Assembly (NCBI RefSeq): GCF_004521985.1
Contig: NZ_SBHZ01000008.1
Span: 186,001 to 250,000, forward strand
Source: Ectopseudomonas khazarica
GTDB lineage: Bacteria; Pseudomonadota; Gammaproteobacteria; Pseudomonadales; Pseudomonadaceae
Length of the DNA stretch: 64,000 bases
Direction of reading: 5' to 3'
Shown: positions 58,337 to 64,000 of the stretch, piece by piece
How the letters are laid out: each line of letters starts with the position of its first letter
Numbering within the stretch: the first letter of the stretch is position 1
Translations under genes and position numbers: made by a program
The notes under the pieces: model-generated
Seen by the model: only the letters and a program-made list of their open reading frames with translations
Database searches by the model: none
What the model was told of the DNA's origin: nothing

Positions 58337-60244
58337 ATGAACGATTCGCGCCAGGCGGTCTTCGCCCAGGAATGCGACCTGATCATGAAGGGCGGTATCA
58401 CCAGCGGCATCGTCTATCCGCTGGCCATTACCGAGATTGCCCAGGCATTTCGTCTGCGCAGCATCGGCGGTACCAGTGCCGGTGCCATTGCCGCGGCAGC
58501 GGCGGCCGCTGCCGAGCTGGGCCGCCAGCGCTACCAGCAGGGGCAGCTGCAGCAGGACCCCGCCGGCTTCGCCGAAATCGAGCGACTTCCCGAACACCTC
58601 TGCACCCCTGCGGCCAGTGGCCGCGGCACCAAGCTGCTGGCGCTGTTCAGGCCCGTCGCGCCCCTGCGCACGCTGTTCGACACCTTCATCGCGATCCTCG
58701 ACAGCAAAGGCAAGAGCCCCTGGGTACGGGTGGTCGCGCCCCTGAAGGTCATGCTGGCCCGACACAAGCTTGCCGCGCTGCTCGGTGCCCTGCTCGCCGG
58801 AGGGCCGCTGTGGTGGAGCGCCATCGCCAGCGACAGCCTGCTGGTGTGGCTCTGGGTCGCGCTGTTCGCGGTACTTGGCAGTGCCCTGGCGGTCGTCTTG
58901 CGCCTGCTCGTGCCTGCGCTGCGGGAAATCCCGGCGAATGGTTTCGGCCTGTGTACCGGTATGCCGGCAACGGACGACAGCGCCCCCGGGGAAGCCCTGA
59001 CCACCTGGCTGACCCAGTACCTCGATCGCCTCAGTGGTCAGCAGGCATTCTGCGCGGGCCAGGCCGAGGCCATCGAATGCGAGCGGCCGCTGACCTTCGG
59101 CGACCTGCGCAAGCAGGGTATCGATCTGCAGGTCATGACCACCTGCCTGAGCATGGCGCGCCCCTTCCGCCTGCCGTTCCGTGATGACCGCCAGGTGCGC
59201 GAGAACAATCAGTTCCATTTCCGCGAGGAGGAGTTCGCCCGCCTGTTCCCCCGGCGCGTGGTCGACTGGATGAGCGCGCACCAGCGCCCGAGCGACAGCG
59301 AGCGGCACGACGGCTATCTGCGCCTGCCGGTGCCGGACGACCTGCCGGTGATCGTCGCTGTGCGCATGAGCCTGAGTTTCCCCCTGCTGCTCAGCGCCGT
59401 GCCGCTGCATGCCGTGGACTACCGCAAGCCCGGCAAGCGGCTGGAGCGCTGCTGGTTCACCGATGGCGGCATCAGTTCCAACTTTCCCATCCACTTCTTC
59501 GACGCCGCACTGCCGCGACGCCCGACCTTCGGCCTCGACCTGGGGCCGACCGACGGCGCCGACGCGCAACGGGTGCGTTTCCCGCGCAACAACGGCGACG
59601 CACGGCTGGCCTACTGGCGGCGCTTTCCGCAGCACGGCCTGCCCGCCCTGCGCGGTTTTCTCGGCCAGCTCAGCAATGTCGCCAAGGACTGGAACCACGA
59701 GACCCTGTCGCTGCTGCCCGGCTTCCGCGACCGCATCGGCCTGATCCAGCTGACCCCGGACGAAGGTGGGCTCAACCTGAACATGCCCAGGGAGCGTATC
59801 GAACGGCTGACCCGCTACGGCCGCGAAGCCGGCCAGCAGTTCGTGCTGCGCTTCGGTAACCCGGCGCATTGGCAGCCCGGTGCACAGGCCTCGCCGATGA
59901 ACTGGGAGAACCACCAGATCATCCGCCTGCGCCTGCAACTGGCCAGCGTCGCCGAACAGCTGCAGAGCCTGGAGCGAGCCTGCCGCGAGCTGCATGACAC
60001 GCCCCAGGACTACCAGCGCTTCTTCAGCACGGATGCCAGGCACTACAGCTACCCCTTCAAGGGCCTCAACGACCTGCAGCAGGACCCGGACACCGGCCTC
60101 TACCGTACCCAGGCCGGCCTGGCCCAGGCCATGCTCGAGCAGTTGCGCCGCATTGCCCAGATGATCGAGCAGCATCCCGACAGCCATCCGGCCATCGGTG
60201 CGCCCAAGCCCACACCGGAATTGAAGCTGCGGCCACGTCTCTAG
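58337..60244 (+). CDS. Patatin-like phospholipase with an internal two-helix membrane segment
   Basis: A 635-residue lipase. The oxyanion-hole element is MKGGITSGIVYPLA (residues about 17-30), the nucleophile Ser47 is in GGTSAGA, and the second dyad residue is the Asp of FTDGGISSNFPI at about residue 376. Two hydrophobic helices at about 147-195 (ALLGALLAGGPLWWSAIASD; LWVALFAVLGSALAVVLRLL) lie between, an insertion not found in small patatins, suggesting membrane association. It probably cleaves acyl chains from phospholipids. It is transcribed alone. Such proteins can be housekeeping or defence effectors; context here gives no defence partner. Confidence 0.88.
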   Translation: MNDSRQAVFAQECDLIMKGGITSGIVYPLAITEIAQAFRLRSIGGTSAGAIAAAAAAAAELGRQRYQQGQLQQDPAGFAEIERLPEHLCTPAASGRGTKLLALFRPVAPLRTLFDTFIAILDSKGKSPWVRVVAPLKVMLARHKLAALLGALLAGGPLWWSAIASDSLLVWLWVALFAVLGSALAVVLRLLVPALREIPANGFGLCTGMPATDDSAPGEALTTWLTQYLDRLSGQQAFCAGQAEAIECERPLTFGDLRKQGIDLQVMTTCLSMARPFRLPFRDDRQVRENNQFHFREEEFARLFPRRVVDWMSAHQRPSDSERHDGYLRLPVPDDLPVIVAVRMSLSFPLLLSAVPLHAVDYRKPGKRLERCWFTDGGISSNFPIHFFDAALPRRPTFGLDLGPTDGADAQRVRFPRNNGDARLAYWRRFPQHGLPALRGFLGQLSNVAKDWNHETLSLLPGFRDRIGLIQLTPDEGGLNLNMPRERIERLTRYGREAGQQFVLRFGNPAHWQPGAQASPMNWENHQIIRLRLQLASVAEQLQSLERACRELHDTPQDYQRFFSTDARHYSYPFKGLNDLQQDPDTGLYRTQAGLAQAMLEQLRRIAQMIEQHPDSHPAIGAPKPTPELKLRPRL

Positions 60245-60310
60245 GACACCAGCGCAGATGACGATCTGCCGGGGCGGCCCGCGCATGCGGCGGGCTGCCT
60301 GGGGCGCGAC

Positions 60311-61156
60311 TCAGTAGCGTCGCGTGCTCATCAGTTCCTCCAGCACGCGGGGGGTGACGCGAAACGGAATCGACATGTGATCCTCGCCCGCTTCGAGCTG
60401 GAAATCACTGCGTAGGCCGTACTGCGACAGCGACTCCAGGCGCAGCTGCAGCGAACGCACGTCCTGGATCTCCTGCGGCATCTCCCGGTCCCCCACCCAC
60501 ATGCTCAGGCTGCGGTGGGTCAGGTCCAGCTCGCCTGCTCGCGCACGCTCGACGAACGCACGCTCATGCGCCAACAGGTAGCGATCACGCCACCACAGGC
60601 TGGGGCTGATGGCGACCACGTGCTGGAACAGCTGTGGCCGGGTGAACAGCGTGTAGATGGCGAACATGCCGCCGAACGAGTGCCCGACCAGGCTGACCTG
60701 ATCCCGATCGACCTTGAAGCGCTGGTTGACCCGCGGCATCAGGCGCTGCTCGATGAAATCGAGAAACAGGTCCTGGCCGCCCTGCTGCGGATCGTTGCGC
60801 TCGGGCAGTTGCGGCGGCGACAGGTCGAACGCACGACGCTCGAAATCCAGCGGCGTATCGCTGGGGTAGCCAATGGCGACGACGATTGCCTTGCGCCAGC
60901 GCTCCTGCGCCCGCTTGGCGGCATGCAACGCCGGGAAGTAGGCATTGCCGTCGAGCAGGTAGATCACCGGGTAGCCGCCGGTATAGGGCACGTCGCCCTC
61001 CGGCAGGCTGAGCATGATCCGGTAATCGCGGCCCTCGGCGCTTTTCATCAGCCATTGCTCGCTACCGTCCAGGTTGACCGGCTCGGCATGGGCGGCGGCC
61101 AGACCACCCAGCAGCAGCGCCGTCACAGCGCTGCGCAACCAGTTCAGGGCGCTCAC
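60311..61156 (-). CDS. Periplasmic alpha/beta esterase, IroE/Fes-like siderophore hydrolase
   Basis: A 281-residue esterase with a signal peptide (LRSAVTALLLGGLAAAHA). It belongs to the putative esterase/IroE group: nucleophile Ser160 in LVGHSFGG, with MFAIYTLFTRPQLFQHVVAI and the histidine in EAGEDHMSIPF. It starts at GTG 61156, overlapping the TonB receptor stop (GTGA). It probably hydrolyses the imported siderophore or its ester linkages in the periplasm to release iron, as IroE does for enterobactin-type compounds. The exact siderophore is unknown. Confidence 0.9.
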   Translation of the reverse strand: MSALNWLRSAVTALLLGGLAAAHAEPVNLDGSEQWLMKSAEGRDYRIMLSLPEGDVPYTGGYPVIYLLDGNAYFPALHAAKRAQERWRKAIVVAIGYPSDTPLDFERRAFDLSPPQLPERNDPQQGGQDLFLDFIEQRLMPRVNQRFKVDRDQVSLVGHSFGGMFAIYTLFTRPQLFQHVVAISPSLWWRDRYLLAHERAFVERARAGELDLTHRSLSMWVGDREMPQEIQDVRSLQLRLESLSQYGLRSDFQLEAGEDHMSIPFRVTPRVLEELMSTRRY

Positions 61157-63534
61157 CAGCTGTAGCTCAGGCTGGTGATCAGGCTGCGCGCCTCGCCACG
61201 GTAGCAGTAGCCGTCCTGACAGTTGACGTACTGCTTGTCGGTCAGGTTGCGCGCGTTGACGGCCAGGCGCACGCCATCCAGCTCACCGGCGAAGTCGTAG
61301 TGCACGCCAGCGTCGAACAGGGTGTAGTCATCGCTCTTCACCGTGTTCATGTCGTTGCCATATACGCTGCCGGTGTAGCGGGCGCCGGCACCAAAACCGA
61401 GACCCGACGGCAGGTTGTAGTCCAGCCACAACGCGGCCATGTGGCGCGGCGTGTCCTTCGGCTCCTTGCCCTCGTTGCCGTCATTGCTCCTGGTCACCTC
61501 GGGGTCGTTGTAGCTGTAGCTGGCGTTCAGGTGCAGGCGCTCGCTGAGGTCGGCGACCGCCTCCAGCTCCAGACCGCGTGACACCTGTTCGCCGGTCTGC
61601 ACCGTGTTGAGCGGGTCGAGCGGGTCACGGGTCGACACGTTCTGCTGGGTCAGGTGATAGAGCGAGGCGGTGAACAGGGCGCTGCTGCCTGGCGGCTGGT
61701 ATTTGAGGCCGATCTCGTACTGCGTGCCCTCGGTGGGCTTGAGCGGACCATTGGCGTTGGTCCCGCTCTGCGGCAGGAAGGACTCGGCGTAACTGGCGTA
61801 GGGCGCCAGGCCGTTGTCGAACAGGTACAGTGCGCCGAGCTGGTAGGTGGTGGCGGAATCGCTGGTGCGGCGGTTGCTGTCGCTCAGGTTGTCGCTGTTG
61901 CGCACATGCACCCAGTCGCGGCGTACACCGGCGGACAGGCGCCAGCGCTGGAGTTCGATCTGATCCTGCAGGTACAGACCGCTGCGCTGGGTCAGGTTGT
62001 CCTGATCGGCCAGCGGGTTGCCGGGGCGGCTGACCGGCTGGTGATAGTCCGGCGCACTGATGTCGATGGACGGCGCCGGCCCCGAGGCATACAGCACCGA
62101 GCTGTCGAACCAGGCGTAATCCCAGCCGCTGAGCAGGGTGTGCTGCAAGGTGCCGGTGGCGAAGCGGCTGACCAGGCGGGTGTCGCTGCTGACCGACTCC
62201 ATTTCTTCGTACACACCGACGGCGTAGCGCTCCATCACCCCGTTGCTGATCGTGCCGTTGGGCTGCAGGTACTGGTTGGTGGTATCCAGCTGGCCGTAGC
62301 GCAGGTTCTGCTGCAGGCTGAAGGTGTCGTTGATGATGTGCTCGAACTCGTAGCCCAGCGTCCACTGGCGCTGATCGAGCTTGTCGAAGTACTCGTCGCC
62401 CTGCCAGAAATCGGTGAGGCGATTGCCATCGTGGTAGAGCATCGGCGAAGCAGCGGTCTCCCGCTCCTGATACTGGGCCAGCAGGGTCAGGCGGGTGTCG
62501 GCATCGATCTGCCAGCTCAGCGACGGTGCCAGCAGGCGCACGTCATTGTTCAGCTGCTCGATGTCGTACTCGGCGTCGCGATACACACCGACGGCGCGGA
62601 ACAGCACGTCGCCCTCCTCGTCCAGCTTGCCGCCGATATCGAACTGCCCCTGCCGGTGCTCATGATTGCCGGCCTGGATTTCCACCCGATTCCTGGCGTC
62701 CAGACTCGGCCGCTTGCTCACCCGGTTGACCATGCCCCCCGGACTGATCTGCCCATACAGCACCGAGGCCGGGCCCTTGAGCACCTCGATGCGCTCCAGT
62801 GCAAAGGCCTCGGTGGCGTAGATCGACAGCCAGCCGTTGTAGGGCTGGCGCAGGCCGTCGAGGAAGTCGGCGGACATGGTAGTGTCGAAGCCACGGATGT
62901 TGATCTGGTCGAAACGCGGGTCGAGCCCGGACCCGCCGGTGCGCACACCCGCGCTGTAGGCCACCGCGTCCTCGACACGGTCGACCTTGCGATCGGCGAT
63001 CTGCCCGGCCGTGACCACGCTGATGCTCTGCGCGGTTTCCAGGATCGCGCGATCCGTCTTGCTGGCCGTGCTGGCATGGCTGGCGAAGTAGCCCGGCACC
63101 GGCGCAAACGCGCTCTGCGTCGGCGCGGCCTCGACGGTAACCGGCTGCAGCTGATAGCTGTCATCGGCCGTGACCGGCCGCACCACGTAGCCGGAAGCGG
63201 TCTTCTCCGCCACCAGCCCGGTACCGCCGAGCACCCGCGCCAGGCCCTCCTCGACCGACTGCGCCCCCGTCGAGCCCGGGCTGACCAGGCCACGGACCCG
63301 CTCCGGGGAATACGACAAGGTGATGCCGGCGCGCTCGGCGTAGAGACTCAGCACCTGATCCAGCGCGCCACCCGGTACATCCGGGGCTTGCATGCGCGGC
63401 GCAGGCTCGGCGGCCATCAGTGGCGAACTCGCGGCACCGCCGCACAGCGCCAGGGCGATACAGATGGCAGTGGACAGCCGGCGGGGTTGCAACGGCGATG
63501 GCAGAGAGCGGGTAGCACGCATGAGGGTATCCAT
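61153..63534 (-). CDS. TonB-dependent siderophore receptor with STN domain
   Basis: A 793-residue FpvA/FoxA-type receptor. A signal peptide (LSTAICIALALCGGAASSPL) is followed by an STN domain (PDVPGGALDQVLSLYAERAG, then LARVLGGTGLVAEKTASGYV). The plug domain follows (AQSISVVTAGQIADRKVDRV; FDQINIRGFDTTMSADFLDG; EVLKGPASVLYGQISPGGMV), then a barrel ending in ITSLSYSW. The ATG at 63534 was used; ATG 63522 is possible. A FecR gene lies just upstream at the window edge, so this receptor is part of a surface-signalling unit whose sigma gene is outside. Confidence 0.94.
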   Translation of the reverse strand: MDTLMRATRSLPSPLQPRRLSTAICIALALCGGAASSPLMAAEPAPRMQAPDVPGGALDQVLSLYAERAGITLSYSPERVRGLVSPGSTGAQSVEEGLARVLGGTGLVAEKTASGYVVRPVTADDSYQLQPVTVEAAPTQSAFAPVPGYFASHASTASKTDRAILETAQSISVVTAGQIADRKVDRVEDAVAYSAGVRTGGSGLDPRFDQINIRGFDTTMSADFLDGLRQPYNGWLSIYATEAFALERIEVLKGPASVLYGQISPGGMVNRVSKRPSLDARNRVEIQAGNHEHRQGQFDIGGKLDEEGDVLFRAVGVYRDAEYDIEQLNNDVRLLAPSLSWQIDADTRLTLLAQYQERETAASPMLYHDGNRLTDFWQGDEYFDKLDQRQWTLGYEFEHIINDTFSLQQNLRYGQLDTTNQYLQPNGTISNGVMERYAVGVYEEMESVSSDTRLVSRFATGTLQHTLLSGWDYAWFDSSVLYASGPAPSIDISAPDYHQPVSRPGNPLADQDNLTQRSGLYLQDQIELQRWRLSAGVRRDWVHVRNSDNLSDSNRRTSDSATTYQLGALYLFDNGLAPYASYAESFLPQSGTNANGPLKPTEGTQYEIGLKYQPPGSSALFTASLYHLTQQNVSTRDPLDPLNTVQTGEQVSRGLELEAVADLSERLHLNASYSYNDPEVTRSNDGNEGKEPKDTPRHMAALWLDYNLPSGLGFGAGARYTGSVYGNDMNTVKSDDYTLFDAGVHYDFAGELDGVRLAVNARNLTDKQYVNCQDGYCYRGEARSLITSLSYSW

Positions 63535-63587
63535 TCAGGGAGTGATCACCCCAAACCGGATGAGCGGCGAAAGTCCGACAACTTTTT

Positions 63588-64000
63588 TTACGCGACGGGC
63601 ACGACGCGCACCCACCAGCGGGTTCGCTCGACCAGCGCGACCGGCAGCAGATGGGTGATGTTGCGCAGCATCAGCTCGGGCTCGGCGAGGCGGAAGACCC
63701 CGGACAGGCGCAAGTCGGCCACCGCGGGATCGCACCCCAGCCAGCCACGCCGATAGCGTCCGGCCTCGGCGAGAAAGTCCGCCAGACGAATATCGCGCAC
63801 CACCAGCAGCCCCCGTGCCCAGGCAAAGGGATCGAGTGCCCCCGCGCCCAGCGCGCTCATGCGGGTTGCCGAAACCGCCAGCCCGTCGCCCGCCTGCAAC
63901 TGCCGCTGGCCGGCTGCCGCACGCACCAGCACCTCGCCCTGCTCGACCCGTATCTCGCTGCGACCATCGCGTTCACGCACCGACATCCGCGCGTGCAGCC
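63588..64000 (-). CDS. FecR-family regulator, C-terminal part (runs off window)
   Basis: The minus frame is open to the window edge and ends at 63588. The visible ~137 residues read as the periplasmic C-terminal part of FecR: RVEQGEVLVRAAAGQRQLQA, then GDGLAVSATRMSALGAGALD, DPFAWARGLLVVRDIRLADF, and AEAGRYRRGWLGCDPAVADL. The end, RLSGVFRLAEPELMLRNITH, resembles the receptor-contacting segment. It precedes the TonB receptor by 53 bp on the same strand. The N-terminal transmembrane part and the sigma gene lie beyond the window. Confidence 0.9.
   Translation of the reverse strand, partial: LHARMSVRERDGRSEIRVEQGEVLVRAAAGQRQLQAGDGLAVSATRMSALGAGALDPFAWARGLLVVRDIRLADFLAEAGRYRRGWLGCDPAVADLRLSGVFRLAEPELMLRNITHLLPVALVERTRWWVRVVPVA

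Noticed and set aside
58337..60244. Patatin gene as part of a CBASS-type defence operon.
   Set aside because: No cyclase, Cap2/Cap3-like or HORMA gene lies adjacent; the gene stands alone between a DSBA-fold gene and an iron-uptake unit.
61654..63756. 700-codon plus-strand frame opposite the second TonB receptor.
   Set aside because: Antisense shadow of a receptor with complete domain order; the plus product has no recognisable domains.

Overview
The window looks like chromosomal DNA of a gamma-proteobacterial Pseudomonas, perhaps the mendocina/oleovorans/stutzeri side of the genus. The grounds are uniformly high GC with dense genes, an OprD-type porin, FecI/FecR/TonB-receptor iron-signalling units, many LysR/AraC/TetR/MarR regulators beside small catabolic operons, and a dispersed intergenic palindrome family. 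No rRNA, tRNA, CRISPR array, prophage or intact insertion sequence was recognised.

Layout. 1-6.6 kb: small regulator-linked genes: a partial AraC regulator with an SDR oxidoreductase, a second AraC regulator, a small membrane protein, a SRPBCC/LysR divergent pair, and a TetR-YciI-Tag operon with two matching operators. 6.8-13.1 kb: a copper/silver-type efflux operon (small Met/Cys/His-rich secreted protein, TolC-like outer membrane protein, CusB with a fused CusF domain, CusA). 13.4-18.8 kb: an MscS channel, then a complete FecI-FecR-TonB-receptor iron unit with a Fur-box-like site. 19.0-20.7 kb: isochorismatase-type hydrolase, GNAT, and a secreted hypothetical protein.

20.8-41.2 kb is the most interesting part: an accessory carboxylate island. 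It has two AcnA-type aconitases. Each is followed on the same strand by a gene for a periplasmic-binding-protein fold; the intact copy has no signal peptide and the other copy is a broken pseudogene. The first aconitase operon adds a lactonase and an MFS carrier. The second faces a tripartite tricarboxylate transporter (TctCBA type). A LysR gene lies between the first aconitase operon and a porin/TPP-decarboxylase/succinate-semialdehyde-dehydrogenase group, and both flanks carry the same gap-free 45-bp operator-promoter module. A 2-keto-4-pentenoate-hydratase-like gene and a GntR regulator with two winged-helix segments complete it. My inference is a tricarboxylate (possibly trans-aconitate) utilisation system, with the signal-less binding protein a candidate aconitate isomerase and the decarboxylase/dehydrogenase pair a candidate 2-oxoglutarate-to-succinate bypass.

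41.7-48.6 kb: c-di-GMP and chemotaxis genes flank a degraded patch (44.6-46.6 kb). The patch holds two copies of a ~139-nt structured repeat resembling HEARO/omega-RNA scaffolds, a double-glycine-leader peptide gene, a four-helix membrane protein gene and the tail of an M16 peptidase gene.

48.8-58 kb: a LysR-controlled operon of two cysteine-nucleophile dienelactone-hydrolase-like proteins, an NAD(P)-binding protein and an anchored flavodoxin; a MarR-FUSC-DUF1656-HlyD efflux operon with a palindromic operator; and a tandem DSBA-fold protein without CxxC. 58.3-64 kb: a patatin-like phospholipase, then a siderophore unit (periplasmic IroE-like esterase, TonB receptor, FecR running off the window).
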